A stretch of 64,000 nucleotides of DNA from Christiangramia forsetii KT0803 (GCF_000060345.1 NC_008571.1:2604001-2668000), one strand, 5' to 3'; positions 45,857-56,220 are shown, counted from the first letter of the stretch. The notes: generated by a model from the sequence alone, not told the origin. Translations and numbers: made by a program.

Positions 45857-47488
45857 TTAATTTTTATAGACCTGCTCGCCATTCACAAAAGTAGAGATCA
45901 CCTTTGTCTCCGGCACTTTATCTATATCAACTTCCATAATATCCCTATCCAGAATCACGAAATCGGCAAATTTACCAACCTCAATACTTCCTTTTTCATC
46001 TTCTTCAAAATTTGAATAAGCTGCCCAAATCGTCATTCCCTTTAAAGTTTCCTCTCTGCTCAGTGCCTGCTCTCTCATAAATCCTCCTTCAGGAAAATTT
46101 TCAGTATCCTGGCGATCTACAGAAGCGTAAAAGGTTAAAAAGGGATTAACCTGCTCTACAGGAAAATCGGTTCCTAAAGCCACCATTCCGGCCTGATCCA
46201 GTAATTTTTTATAGGCATAAGCTCCTTTGATCCTCTCATCTCCCAGCCTGTCTTCTGCCCAGTACATATCGCTCGTTGCATGTGTTGGCTGTATGGACGG
46301 AATTATATTTTTGCTGAAATACTTAAAATCTGCGGAATCGATTACCTGGGAATGTTCTACTCTCCAGCGACGTTCATTACCATTTCCTAACAGGGAATCA
46401 TAGGTTTTTAGCACTAAATAATTCGCCGAATCACCAATAGCGTGAGTGTTCATCTGAAATTCAGTTTTAGCAATACGCTTCGCCGTTTTTTTAAATTCTG
46501 AAACCGGAGAAAGTAATGCGCCAAAATGATCCTGCCTGTCCGAATATTCTTCTTTTAAAGCAGCGCCACGAGATCCCAAAGCTCCGTCCCCATAGAATTT
46601 CACCGATCTTACATTTAACTTATCGGTCTTATAGGGTCCTTCTTCTAAATAATAATCCAGATTCTTTTTAGTATTACTAATCATGGCGTACAACCTGATC
46701 TTTAATTCCCCGGAATTGTGCAGGCTGTCTATTAATTCGATTACCTGCTTATCTATTCCCGCATCATCAACGGTAGTTAATCCATACCCAAAACAGATCT
46801 CCTGGGCATCCATTAGTGCTTTGATTTGAGTTTCTATATTTATATCGTCTGTGATCTTTTCAATAAGCATCATGGGATTATCTATCAATATTCCGGTAAG
46901 TTTTCCACCTTTCTGCTCAATATCACCACCCTCAAATTTAGTTCGAGTATTGATTTTTGCTTTATCCAAGGCTGCCTGATTTACCAGCATGGCGTGACCG
47001 TCTATTCTAGTCACTGCAACCGGAGTATCGGGAAATAATTTATCCAGCGTATCTTTTACCGGAAATTCCTTTACTTCCCAGTCATTCTGGTCCCAGCCTC
47101 TTCCGGCGATAAATTCAACTTTATTTTTCTCCTGAAATTCCACGATCTTAGCGACAACTTCCTTAAAACTTTGAGTGTTGGTAAGATCTACACGCTGCTG
47201 TTGCATTCCCAATCCGTAAAAATGGGCATGAGCATCAATCAATCCCGGATAAACCGCTTTGTCTTCAGCATCTATTTTTTCTGAAAATTCATATTTATTC
47301 CGAAGATCATTAGAAGTACCAACTTCAAGGAATTTTCCATCTTTTACCGCAAAGGCTTCCGCTTTTGCAAATTCGTTATTTACCGTATAAATAGTTGCAT
47401 TGAAAACTAAAAGATCGGCTTTCTCTTTATCTGGCCCGCAGGAAGCAACTAGAAATAAAAGACAAAATAGATATAGGAATTTCTTCAT
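45857..47488 (-). CDS. Amidohydrolase lipoprotein (amidohydro_3 type)
   Basis: The signal ends in LLFLVASC (Cys 17), making this a lipoprotein. DAHAHFYGLGMQQ (about residues 86-98) is the first metal-binding HxH. The barrel continues to a second half with FQMNTHAIGDSAN, WRVEHSQVI and ALGTDFPVEQVNPF, all characteristic of amidohydro_3/NfdA-like exoenzymes. 543 residues. The substrate is unknown; the surface location suggests scavenging of an amide or imide. A -7 box (TATTTTTG, minus strand) lies at 47506-47513, 17 bases upstream of the start. Confidence 0.9.
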   Translation of the reverse strand: MKKFLYLFCLLFLVASCGPDKEKADLLVFNATIYTVNNEFAKAEAFAVKDGKFLEVGTSNDLRNKYEFSEKIDAEDKAVYPGLIDAHAHFYGLGMQQQRVDLTNTQSFKEVVAKIVEFQEKNKVEFIAGRGWDQNDWEVKEFPVKDTLDKLFPDTPVAVTRIDGHAMLVNQAALDKAKINTRTKFEGGDIEQKGGKLTGILIDNPMMLIEKITDDINIETQIKALMDAQEICFGYGLTTVDDAGIDKQVIELIDSLHNSGELKIRLYAMISNTKKNLDYYLEEGPYKTDKLNVRSVKFYGDGALGSRGAALKEEYSDRQDHFGALLSPVSEFKKTAKRIAKTEFQMNTHAIGDSANYLVLKTYDSLLGNGNERRWRVEHSQVIDSADFKYFSKNIIPSIQPTHATSDMYWAEDRLGDERIKGAYAYKKLLDQAGMVALGTDFPVEQVNPFLTFYASVDRQDTENFPEGGFMREQALSREETLKGMTIWAAYSNFEEDEKGSIEVGKFADFVILDRDIMEVDIDKVPETKVISTFVNGEQVYKN

Positions 47489-47804
47489 TTTGTATAAGTT
47501 TTGATCAAAAATAGATAAAGCTTTTTAAAAATCTATGGGCTTGAGGAAATTTCAGGAGCTATCCCCATATCGATATCAGTATTTCACTTCTTAATTTTGA
47601 AATAAAAGCCATATTTTAGAACTCTTAAAAATTAAATTGAATATCCACCATATGTCCTAAATTGATAACAGACGTCGTTCTGAACTTGTTTCAGATTTTC
47701 AGAACACTAGTAATCATAACTGTAACTTAAGACCCTGAAATAAATTCAGCGTGACGAAATCACCATAGGACAAAAAACGGATATGTAGAATAATTAAACC
47801 TCAC
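47489..47804. other. Divergent intergenic region with dispersed repeat
   Basis: No gene. It holds the amidohydrolase -7 box at 47506-47513 (minus strand) and a complete module-b repeat at 47671-47756; nothing else recognisable. Confidence 0.5.
47671..47756. repeat. Dispersed repeat, complete module b
   Basis: GACGTCGTTCTGAACTTGT at the left and CTGAAATAAATTCAGCGTGACG at the right, with about 45 bases between. Directly upstream of the Memo-like gene. Confidence 0.85.
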
Positions 47805-48869
47805 ATGAAATTAAAACTGAGTTTCCTTCTTATTCTTTTCCTGAGTAACCTGAGTTTAAAAGCCCAGAATTCAACGGAGCCTGAAATCAGGCAGTTTCAT
47901 GATTCTATAGGATTTGCAAAACACCAGTGGCAAATGGACAGCATCGTTGCCCGGATCGCAGATGCTGATAAAATCCAGAATCAGGAAATTTATAAAGCTG
48001 TGATCAATCCGCATGATGATTATAAGTATGCGGCCGGGCTTTATGCTAAAACACTTTCGGGAATAAAAGCGAATACGGTAGTATTGATAGGAGTGGCGCA
48101 CCGGGCCAGAAATTTTGATCTTCAGGATAGGTTGATCTTTGGATCTTTCAACTCCTGGGAAGCACCGTATGGAGAAGTGAAAATTTCAGCATTAAGAAAT
48201 GAATTGCTTCAAAATCTCCAGGAGGAGTCTTTTGTTGTGCATGATAGCATGATGCAACTGGAACATTCTCTGGAAGCCATCGTTCCTTTTTTACAATATC
48301 AGAATAAGGATGTAGAAATAATTCCGCTGCTTGTGCCTTATATGAAATTTGAAGATATGCAGAGCTTTTCCAAAGAACTTTCAGAAAAATTATCGCAAAT
48401 TATGGAAGAGAAAAATTTGGAATATGGAAAAGATCTCGCGGTGGTGATCTCCAATGACGCTATTCATTATGGAAGTGAAGACTGGGGTGGTAGCGATCTT
48501 GCGCCCTTCGGAACAGATAAAGAAGGAAATGAAAAGGCGCATCAGAAAGATTTAAAGATCATTGATGAAACCCTGAAAGGAGAAATAGATAACACGAAAA
48601 TCAAAGCTTTCAACAACTACACGGTAAAAGCTGAAAATTACAAAGAATACAAGTGGACGTGGTGCGGGCGATATTCAGTACCCTTCGGACTTCTTTTCGC
48701 CAATGATCTAAGTAAAATAACTGGTCATGGAAATTTAAATGGTAAAATGCTGGATTATCGTTCCAGTCTCAAAAATGAACATATAAAAGTGGAAGATCTA
48801 GGAATGGGAACTACGGCTCCCTCGAAAGCAACCCATTGGGTAGCCTATCTTGGGATGGCGTATAAATAA
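47805..48869 (+). CDS. Memo-like (AmmeMemoRadiSam protein B) family protein, secreted form
   Basis: The 354-residue protein has a signal peptide (to about residue 20, SLKAQ) followed by a Memo fold: VINPHDDYKYAAGLYAKTL with the metal-type His, VLIGVAHRARNFDLQDRLIF, and MMQLEHSLEAIVPFLQYQ with the conserved Glu-His. NDAIHYGSEDWGG carries another His. Memo proteins resemble dioxygenases; the role in bacteria is unknown. Export of a Memo domain is characteristic of Bacteroidota. No AmmeMemoRadiSam A or radical SAM partner is nearby, so it works alone; it stands between two amidohydrolases. Confidence 0.85.
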   Translation: MKLKLSFLLILFLSNLSLKAQNSTEPEIRQFHDSIGFAKHQWQMDSIVARIADADKIQNQEIYKAVINPHDDYKYAAGLYAKTLSGIKANTVVLIGVAHRARNFDLQDRLIFGSFNSWEAPYGEVKISALRNELLQNLQEESFVVHDSMMQLEHSLEAIVPFLQYQNKDVEIIPLLVPYMKFEDMQSFSKELSEKLSQIMEEKNLEYGKDLAVVISNDAIHYGSEDWGGSDLAPFGTDKEGNEKAHQKDLKIIDETLKGEIDNTKIKAFNNYTVKAENYKEYKWTWCGRYSVPFGLLFANDLSKITGHGNLNGKMLDYRSSLKNEHIKVEDLGMGTTAPSKATHWVAYLGMAYK

Positions 48870-48937
48870 ACCGGACCACCCGCAAACTGTTAAAAATTAA
48901 TTGTTTGTTTGTAAAGTATTCCAAAATGAAAAAGGCT

Positions 48938-48960
48938 GTCATTCCGAACTAAATTCAGGG
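48938..48960. repeat. Dispersed repeat, half of module b
   Basis: GTCATTCCGAACTAAATTCAGGG, a fused short form of the arms, directly before the second amidohydrolase gene. Confidence 0.55.
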
Positions 48961-48987
48961 GCTTGATCACCGATTAAAAATTAATTC

Positions 48988-50391
48988 ATGATAAAAAATA
49001 CAGTACTTAGCCTTATTCTTCTGCTTTTGCTCTTCTCCTGCCAGGAAAATAAGAAAGCACAACCAGAATTTGACCTTATCATCTCCAATGCGAATATTGT
49101 GGATATTCAGAATGATAAGATTCAGCCCAAAAAGTTTATCGCTATTAATAATGACACGATCCAGCTGATTGGGAACATGGAAAATTTTAAAAACTATAAA
49201 GCAACCAAATCCCTGGATGCCGAAAATAATTATGTGATGCCCGGGTTGTGGGATATGCATGTTCATTTTAGGGGTGGAGATTCCCTGATTGCTGAAAATA
49301 AAGGGTTTCTATCTTTATTCCTCGCTTATGGAGTAACTACCGTTCGGGATGCCGGAGGGGATATTTCTACTTCGGTTTTAGACTGGAGAGATCAAATATC
49401 TGAAACTTCATTAGACGGGCCGCGAATATTCACTTCAGGCCCTAAACTGGATGGTGCCACTCCAGCCTGGGAAGGTTCCATCAAAATCAAGAATGAGGCT
49501 GATATTGAAATTGCGCTGGATTCCCTGGAAAATATGAACGTGGATTATGTAAAAATGTATGATGGCAGTCTGACTCCTGGAAATTTCTACGGAATCATAC
49601 AGAAAGCCGAAAAACGAGGTTTAAAAACTACCGGGCATATGCCCTTAAAAGCTGACTTTACCACAGCAATTGAATATGGCCTGGATGGAATTGAACATAT
49701 GTACTACACGGTGAAAGCTAGCTCTCCCCTGTCCGATAGCCTTTCAGAGACCGGAATGGGATACGCCATGATGGAGCCATTGATAGACACTTATGATACT
49801 GAACTGGCCCGGGAAGTATTTTCAAAAATGAATTCAGCAAAAGTGAGTATCACTCCCACTCTGTATATTGGGAAAACCCTGGCCAATATTCTGGAAGTAG
49901 AGCATTCGCAGGACAGCCTTCTCAATTATATAGGAAACGGGATCCAAAAAACCTATCAGGGAAGGGTAGAAAGTGCAAAACGAGCCCAGTCTTCTGGAAG
50001 TAAGATGCGTGAAAAGATGGAAAACTTAAGTGTAGAGATGATCGTTCCCATGTATGAAAATGGGGTAAAAATTCTTGCTGGTTCAGATTCAGGGGCTTTT
50101 AATTCATTTGTCTATCCCGGTGAATCTTTACATTCAGAACTAGAAGAATTGGTAAACGCGGGCTTAACACCGGCGCATGCATTGGAAACTTCCGTGGTGA
50201 ATGGCCCGGAATTTTTCGGACTGGAAGCAGCTTATGGAAGTCTAAAAAAAGGAAAAGTCGCTGATATAATTATACTTCAGAAGAACCCATTAGAAAACAT
50301 AAAAAATACCCGAAGTATAAAATCTGTTATCAGGAATAACAAGATCTACACTCCGGGTAGCTTATTGAAAACTATAAAAAATCCTAATTAA
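48988..50391 (+). CDS. Amidohydrolase lipoprotein (imidazolonepropionase-like)
   Basis: The signal ends in LLLLLFSC (Cys about 18), then a linker and the barrel start FDLIISNANIVDIQNDK. MPGLWDMHVHFRGGDS (about residues 83-98) is the metal-binding HxH; the catalytic Lys is in NVDYVKMYDGS, later His in TTGHMPLKA and GIEHMYYT, and the Asp in ILAGSDSGAFN. 467 residues. This belongs to the amidohydro_1/PepX-like dipeptidase side of the superfamily. Substrate unknown. It converges on the barrel gene, three bases apart. Confidence 0.9.
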   Translation: MIKNTVLSLILLLLLFSCQENKKAQPEFDLIISNANIVDIQNDKIQPKKFIAINNDTIQLIGNMENFKNYKATKSLDAENNYVMPGLWDMHVHFRGGDSLIAENKGFLSLFLAYGVTTVRDAGGDISTSVLDWRDQISETSLDGPRIFTSGPKLDGATPAWEGSIKIKNEADIEIALDSLENMNVDYVKMYDGSLTPGNFYGIIQKAEKRGLKTTGHMPLKADFTTAIEYGLDGIEHMYYTVKASSPLSDSLSETGMGYAMMEPLIDTYDTELAREVFSKMNSAKVSITPTLYIGKTLANILEVEHSQDSLLNYIGNGIQKTYQGRVESAKRAQSSGSKMREKMENLSVEMIVPMYENGVKILAGSDSGAFNSFVYPGESLHSELEELVNAGLTPAHALETSVVNGPEFFGLEAAYGSLKKGKVADIIILQKNPLENIKNTRSIKSVIRNNKIYTPGSLLKTIKNPN

Positions 50392-50394
50392 CAA

Positions 50395-52128
50395 TTAAAA
50401 ATCAAACTTATAAGTAGCTCCTCCAAGAATCTGAATTCCCTGAACATCATAGTCCAGCCACTTTTGATAATTGTTATTTAAAAGGTTGCTTCCTTTTACG
50501 AATGCTGAAAGCTGATCGTTAAAGCGATAGCCTAAGTGCGCATTAGCATCAAAATAACTATCCAGTGTTTGAATTGGATCATTAAAAGTTAGGCTTATAG
50601 AACGGTTCTCGTCTTTTCTTTCGCCTACATAAAACAGATTAGCCCCTGTATACCATTTTTCAGTGATCTGATAATCGGCATTCAAGCTGGCCTTCATCAC
50701 AGGTAAATTCCAGGCTTCAGCCTGAGCATCGGTATTATAATCGAAGAATTCAGCATTTATTCCAAGTCGGAAGTTTCTATTTACATCTACATTTAATTCC
50801 GAATAAAAAGATAGGGTTTTCACGTCATCATAGACCACATCAAAACTGTTTCCATATGTATAACTTTCTCCTTCAAGCGTTGAAGCGTCATAATTCCTTT
50901 TAAACAAAGCTTTATTAAATTGCGACTGGTAACTTCCACGCACATTATAGGAGATCGCGTTGCTTAATTTCCCCTTAGCTCCCAGATATCCTTTGTACTC
51001 ATTATCTGTAGGTAGAATATTTAGCGTTGGAGAAACATATGGATTTTGCTGATAGTAGTTATAATAGGTATTTTGCTCAAGATCTCCGTCAACACCCGCA
51101 TAGGCCGTAAAATAATCACCAGCTAGTCTATAACTCGCCGTGACCGCAGGATAGATATAAAAACTACCGTCACTTCCTTCCACATCCATCCCATACACGA
51201 AGTTCACTCCAAGATTAATACTAAGATCATCTCTTAAAATCAAAAGACTTGGAGTAAAATTGAAGTTCATAAAGGTGTAATCGTATCCAACTTCTGAATC
51301 GTATGTTCTGTCAAATTTGCCATTTACAATATCGGCTCCAACTTTTGTAGAAATAAGTTCTTCAGCAATTTCTACTTCAAAAAGACCTTCTGCAGTGAAA
51401 TGATTTTCAGCAGTGCTAAAGGAGTCTCCAGAATGACGAAAACGCGCCTTTGCACTATCAAAGAACGAATCATATAATTCTATCTCACTTCCCACATACA
51501 CCGAAAAATAGTTCTGGGCAGGATCAAGACTATTCAATTCAGGATCTGTACCGGGATTTTCAGGAATATTATATTCCGGTAAACCATACCAATTGAATAA
51601 TTGATGCTCTGCTCCTACTTCAGCCATCCATGACAAGTCACGGTTTCTGGTGTTATAGTTCAGATTCAGCTCAGTATCGTAAAATTTATCATCCAACACT
51701 ACATCTTCAATTCCGCCCTGAGAAGAATTATGGGTAAGGAAAATTCCGAAATTACTGCTTCTATCTATTTCCAGACTGGAATAGAATTCAGCCAGCACAT
51801 TCGAATAGTTTCCGAAGCCTAAAGTGGCATAATTATCATAGACTTTTGGAGGTCTCACTCTCTCTACCGTAGTAGCCCGCCCTTTTGCAGGAGTAAAAGT
51901 GGAAGCTACCGGTACCGAAAATATAGAATATTGCACCGGTTTCTTCTGAAGACTTACCGAATCATTTCTGGTTGGGGTCGCTTTAATTTTGCTCGCATCT
52001 CTAACCGACGGAGTATATGGTTTTACAACTGTTACCGTTTCGCTTCCAATAGGATCCTGGGCATAAAGGATCCCACTAAATATAAACAGACTAAAAAACA
52101 GACTTTTCTTGATTGCTTTAAATCGCAT
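50395..52128 (-). CDS. Outer-membrane beta-barrel protein, TonB-receptor-like without plug
   Basis: The signal peptide ends at ILYAQ (residue 24). VTVVKPYTPSVRDASKIK resembles a TonB-box-like segment, but no plug domain follows; the rest of the 577 residues alternates like a beta-barrel and ends in GGATYKFDF with terminal Phe. It lies 26 bases downstream of the 1006-residue TPR gene, so both are probably one transcript. Such barrel+TPR pairs recur next to ftsE in flavobacteria; the joint role at the outer membrane is unknown. Confidence 0.85.
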   Translation of the reverse strand: MRFKAIKKSLFFSLFIFSGILYAQDPIGSETVTVVKPYTPSVRDASKIKATPTRNDSVSLQKKPVQYSIFSVPVASTFTPAKGRATTVERVRPPKVYDNYATLGFGNYSNVLAEFYSSLEIDRSSNFGIFLTHNSSQGGIEDVVLDDKFYDTELNLNYNTRNRDLSWMAEVGAEHQLFNWYGLPEYNIPENPGTDPELNSLDPAQNYFSVYVGSEIELYDSFFDSAKARFRHSGDSFSTAENHFTAEGLFEVEIAEELISTKVGADIVNGKFDRTYDSEVGYDYTFMNFNFTPSLLILRDDLSINLGVNFVYGMDVEGSDGSFYIYPAVTASYRLAGDYFTAYAGVDGDLEQNTYYNYYQQNPYVSPTLNILPTDNEYKGYLGAKGKLSNAISYNVRGSYQSQFNKALFKRNYDASTLEGESYTYGNSFDVVYDDVKTLSFYSELNVDVNRNFRLGINAEFFDYNTDAQAEAWNLPVMKASLNADYQITEKWYTGANLFYVGERKDENRSISLTFNDPIQTLDSYFDANAHLGYRFNDQLSAFVKGSNLLNNNYQKWLDYDVQGIQILGGATYKFDF

Positions 52129-52154
52129 ATAGCAGTGAATCTATTAGATTAAGT

Positions 52155-55100
52155 TTAGTTATTTGTTTCTACAGAAGCATTGGTCTTTGCTTCCTGGGCT
52201 TTGATCTTGGACAATTCGGCTCTCGCTTCCTTAACAACTTCTGGAAACTTTTGGAAATTCTTGGTTACATTCTCCAGGATATAAGTTGCCTGATAAGCAT
52301 CTCCAAGGGCATAGAAGTTTTTGGCCATAAGCACCAATCCTTTTGCTCCCCATAATTTATATCCTGCAAAATCTTTTGCCAGAATCTGTACTGCAGCATT
52401 CGAAGCTTCATGATTTCCATCCTTATGTTTGAAGTAAGCATCATAATAAAGTGCTTCTGCTCCCAATTCTCCGGTAGCAGTCTTCTGAACTTCTTTATAA
52501 GCTGAACGAGCTTTAGTATCATTTCCAGATTTTACCGCTGCCCTGGCAACCATGATACGCGCATCGTTTCTCGCCTCGGTTTCAGCAGTAGAATTATTCA
52601 ATACTTTGTCAGCATATTCATTCGCCTTTCCAAAATTCCCCGTTTCGAAATAAGACTTCATCAGGTTTTGCTGAGCAAAAACTACATTCTGCTCATTATC
52701 GGCTTGCTTTTCTAACTTCTCGAGTAATGGAAGCGCATGTGTATAATCTTTCTTTTCTAAATAGATCTGAGACAATCTTGCCAGTGCCTGTTCTGAAAAT
52801 TCATTTTTAGGCTTTGAAGTGACATATCTATAATTAGGAATAGATTTCTCAACATTTCCATCTCTGTAATATAATTGAGCCAGGTAAAAATTAGCATTTA
52901 TTGAATGTATTCCATTCGGGAAATTCTGAATATATTTTTCAAAATTAGCAATCGCCTTTGCTGAATTGTTATTCAGATATTGATTTTCAGCAGCTTCATA
53001 CGTAGTGTTATCAAGATCTGCATCGCTAACCTCCACAAAATCTATATTTCTCACCCAGCTGGCATACTCATCGGTTCTTCCCAAATCTACATATACGTTT
53101 CGTGCCGTAGAAACCGCCTGCTTAGCTTCGGGGGTGTTTGGATAATCCGCAACTACTTTTCTCAATCTTTCCAGCGCCTTATTCCCGTCGTTATTATTGT
53201 AATAGATAAGTCCCTGTCTCAACATAGCCTTAGGAACCAGGGCACTTTGTGGCACATCTCTTATCAACCTGTTATAAGATTGAATTGCCTGAGTGGTATT
53301 GTTGCTGGCTACATACGTATTTCCCAGCTCATACATCGCATCGTCTCGATATGGCGAACGCGGATATTTCCCGGTAAAACTATTTAGTTCTTCAATTTTA
53401 GTATCGTTTCTATTTACAAATCCGTAGCTGATGGCTTTTTGAAAAGCTGCATAATCAGCATTGCTAACTCCATTATTAATGGCATTTTGATAAGCTTCCA
53501 TAGCCGGCCAGTATTGACTGGTCACATAATACGTATCTCCCAGTCTTAAAAGTGCATCATTTTTCTTAGCTCCTTCAGCATTAGAACTTGAAGCATAGGA
53601 TTTGAAATAATTTACAGCCTGAGAATAATCGTTCTTTTTAAAATATGCATATCCAATATTGTAATCTAGATCTTCATATTCATCAGTATTTCTGGCAGCG
53701 CTCATTCCTTTAAATTCACGATACCCAAGAATTGCATCGTCCATTCTGTTTACATTATATTCACTTTCAGCCTTCCAAAAAGTAGCTCTGGCAGTAATAT
53801 TTTGATCCCTTGGTTCTTTTAAGGCCTTGTCAAAATTTTTGATAGCTTCATAATAATCTTCTTCATCATAAAGTTCCAATCCGTAGAAATAAGCTACTTT
53901 TTGATACGCCTGTTTATCGCTGAAATTCCTGTTATTCTCCAGTAACCGCATCGCCTCCTCGTAGTTTTTGGAAGTGATAAAAGAATCGATCAAAAGACTT
54001 TCCATTTCCTGACGCTTTTCAGATTCCGGATATTTATTCAGATAATTGATTAAAACCTGCGACGGACTCTCATAAGAGTTTCCTATCTCATAGCTAAGTT
54101 TTGCATAATTTAGTAGAGCATCTTGCTGAATCTTAGCATCGAACTCCATTTCACTGGCGTTCTTAAAGGCATTCAATGCCTGTTGTTTTTGGTCTGATTC
54201 CAGATAAGACTGAGCAAGGTGATAATAGGCATTTTGAGCAATGGCATTTTTACCATCCACGATCTTATTGAATTCGCTAATGGCCGCCTCATAATTCCCC
54301 TGTTTATAGTAAGCATAACCTAATTGATAATAATCGGTGTTATTCCACTTACCACGCATTCCATTATATCCTTTTAAATAGGGAATCGCTTCCTCATATT
54401 TTCCAAGATTGAAATAGCTCTCCCCGATAATTTTATTAAGCTGCGGAATTTCCTGGCGGTTAGATTTTGGAAGTTGTTCCAATCCCTGCTCAATAGCTTT
54501 TTCAAAATTCCCAAGTTTGAAATTCATATCAGCCTGGAAATAAGAAAGATCTTCAGTGTAACGGTCGTTGCCTTTTACCTCCTCAAAATATTCATTCGCT
54601 TCTTCATAATCGTCCCCTTCGTATGCGATATATCCAAGATAGTATTTTGCCTGCGATCCATATTCTTTTGAATCACGAACCCTGTTAAAATATGTTTGCG
54701 CCTCTTCAAATTGATTTGATCTGAAATAAGCATATCCATTATTGAAGTAAAAACGCTCACGATCTTTACGGCTCATGGCATTTTCATCTACACGATCGTA
54801 CCATCTTCTGGAAAGAGGATATTTACCCGTTTGGAAATAATAATCGGCTACATCTAAGTACGCCGAATTTGTTTTAGTACTCGTTGGATACCTGGTCACG
54901 AAATTCTCCATGAGTCTGTCTGCACCCGGCTGATTAAGTCTTACCGCTGCATTGGCGATATAGTAGGCTGCATCTCCTTTTATCTTTTCATCATCGGTCT
55001 TGTCTTTAACATCATCGAAAAGATTTTGAGCAGCTAAATATTGCTCATTATTGTACAATTCCAGAGCACGATTAAAGTCGACTAACTCGTGCGTATAGGC

Positions 55101-55175
55101 AGCAGATTGCTGACAAATAGCGGAAAATGAGAATGATATAAAAACGACTAGCAGATAAGCTCTCTTTAGTGTCAT
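52155..55175 (-). CDS. Large periplasmic TPR-repeat protein
   Basis: The 1006-residue product has a signal peptide (to about residue 23, CQQ) and is built of some 25-30 tetratricopeptide helices: typical units are YYIANAAVRLNQ, YYLGYIAYEGDDYEEANEYF and YYQLGYAYYKQGNYEAAISE. Middle and late parts resemble BamD/YbgF-type TPRs (DAMYELGNTYVASNNTTQAI), and the tail (EAKTNASVETNN) is polar. No enzyme domain. It probably scaffolds an envelope complex together with the barrel encoded 26 bases after it. Divergent from ftsE, 247 bases apart. Confidence 0.9.
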   Translation of the reverse strand: MTLKRAYLLVVFISFSFSAICQQSAAYTHELVDFNRALELYNNEQYLAAQNLFDDVKDKTDDEKIKGDAAYYIANAAVRLNQPGADRLMENFVTRYPTSTKTNSAYLDVADYYFQTGKYPLSRRWYDRVDENAMSRKDRERFYFNNGYAYFRSNQFEEAQTYFNRVRDSKEYGSQAKYYLGYIAYEGDDYEEANEYFEEVKGNDRYTEDLSYFQADMNFKLGNFEKAIEQGLEQLPKSNRQEIPQLNKIIGESYFNLGKYEEAIPYLKGYNGMRGKWNNTDYYQLGYAYYKQGNYEAAISEFNKIVDGKNAIAQNAYYHLAQSYLESDQKQQALNAFKNASEMEFDAKIQQDALLNYAKLSYEIGNSYESPSQVLINYLNKYPESEKRQEMESLLIDSFITSKNYEEAMRLLENNRNFSDKQAYQKVAYFYGLELYDEEDYYEAIKNFDKALKEPRDQNITARATFWKAESEYNVNRMDDAILGYREFKGMSAARNTDEYEDLDYNIGYAYFKKNDYSQAVNYFKSYASSSNAEGAKKNDALLRLGDTYYVTSQYWPAMEAYQNAINNGVSNADYAAFQKAISYGFVNRNDTKIEELNSFTGKYPRSPYRDDAMYELGNTYVASNNTTQAIQSYNRLIRDVPQSALVPKAMLRQGLIYYNNNDGNKALERLRKVVADYPNTPEAKQAVSTARNVYVDLGRTDEYASWVRNIDFVEVSDADLDNTTYEAAENQYLNNNSAKAIANFEKYIQNFPNGIHSINANFYLAQLYYRDGNVEKSIPNYRYVTSKPKNEFSEQALARLSQIYLEKKDYTHALPLLEKLEKQADNEQNVVFAQQNLMKSYFETGNFGKANEYADKVLNNSTAETEARNDARIMVARAAVKSGNDTKARSAYKEVQKTATGELGAEALYYDAYFKHKDGNHEASNAAVQILAKDFAGYKLWGAKGLVLMAKNFYALGDAYQATYILENVTKNFQKFPEVVKEARAELSKIKAQEAKTNASVETNN

Positions 55176-55291
55176 TTATTGTTTTTTAAATTGGTGTTCA
55201 AAGATAATTTAAAGCTTGCTTCTATAACGCCCATAAAGTTCTATAATTATGTTAACGGAAAAAAAAGTATGTATCAGCCTTTTGAAAAATG

Positions 55292-55299
55292 TATATTTG
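55292..55299 (+). promoter_or_regulatory. Candidate -7 box of ftsE
   Basis: TATATTTG fits TAnnTTTG exactly but lies 123 bases before the ATG, so the leader would be long. Confidence 0.35.
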
Positions 55300-55422
55300 G
55301 AAGCCCATAAAGGGTGTTTAAATACCAGATTCTAATCTACCGGATTACAATAAAAAAGGTGATTTGCCGGTTATATATGGGAGCTGATAGAAATGAATAC
55401 ATCCAACTAAACTAATATTTTC

Positions 55423-56106
55423 ATGTCTGAAACTGTTCTGGAACTCACTAATGCAGCAATTTACCAACGCGAAAGCCTTATTTTATCTGAAGTAGATGTT
55501 AAAGTAAACAAAGGTGATTTTGTGTATCTCATTGGAAAAACCGGAACAGGAAAAAGTAGTTTTATGAAAACGCTTTATGGCGACTTGCCTCTTACAGAAG
55601 GTGAAGGCCATATTGTAGATTATAATCTACGAACTTTAAAAGAAAAAGACATTCCCTACCTACGCCGAAAACTAGGCGTGGTATTTCAGGATTTTAAATT
55701 GCTAACCGATAGAAATATAAAAGACAATCTACTTTTTGTATTGAAAGCTACGGGCTGGAAAGACCAAAAAGGAATGGATAGTAAGATTGATGAAGTTCTA
55801 GATAAGGTGGGAATGAAAACTAAAGGATTTAAATATCCGTATCAACTTTCAGGTGGTGAACAACAGCGTGTGGCGATTGCCAGGGCTTTATTAAACGATC
55901 CTGAATTGATCCTTGCCGATGAACCTACCGGTAATCTGGATCCCCAGACTTCTGTGGAAGTGATGGAGGTGCTTCAGGAAATCAGTAGAAATGGAAATAC
56001 AATTTTAATGGCCACCCACGATTACGCGCTTCTGCTTAAATATCCTTCAAAAACCTTAAAGTGTGATGGCCAAAGGGTTTTTGAAGTGGTTCAGAAATCG
56101 GTTTAA
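55423..56106 (+). CDS. ftsE: Cell-division ABC ATPase FtsE
   Basis: The 227-residue ATPase has Walker [11 protein letters not shown] (about residues 38-47), Q-loop [14 protein letters not shown], signature LSGGEQQR and Walker [14 protein letters not shown] with switch MATHDYALL. The FtsE-type segment DFKLL and the short length separate it from general exporters. FtsEX couples ATP use to septal peptidoglycan hydrolysis. No ftsX follows here, as is common in Bacteroidota, where ftsX is elsewhere. It is divergent from the TPR-barrel pair. Confidence 0.92.
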   Translation: MSETVLELTNAAIYQRESLILSEVDVKVNKGDFVYLIGKTGTGKSSFMKTLYGDLPLTEGEGHIVDYNLRTLKEKDIPYLRRKLGVVFQDFKLLTDRNIKDNLLFVLKATGWKDQKGMDSKIDEVLDKVGMKTKGFKYPYQLSGGEQQRVAIARALLNDPELILADEPTGNLDPQTSVEVMEVLQEISRNGNTILMATHDYALLLKYPSKTLKCDGQRVFEVVQKSV

Positions 56107-56120
56107 TACAGCATTGTTAA

Positions 56121-56220
56121 GTGAGACTGTGTCGCTGCACTTGCAGTGACAAATTAATAAAAGTCTTTGCGAGGAGCTTACGACGAAGCAAACTCAATCT
56201 GAAATAAATTCAGCATGACA
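56121..56220. repeat. Dispersed repeat cluster, diverged modules
   Basis: A short inverted pair (GTCGCTGCA / GCAGTGAC, 56131-56150) and a block with GAGCTTACGACGAAGC and CTGAAATAAATTCAGCATGAC (to 56220). It opens the ftsE-ROK intergenic space, which has no other feature beyond repeats. Confidence 0.7.
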
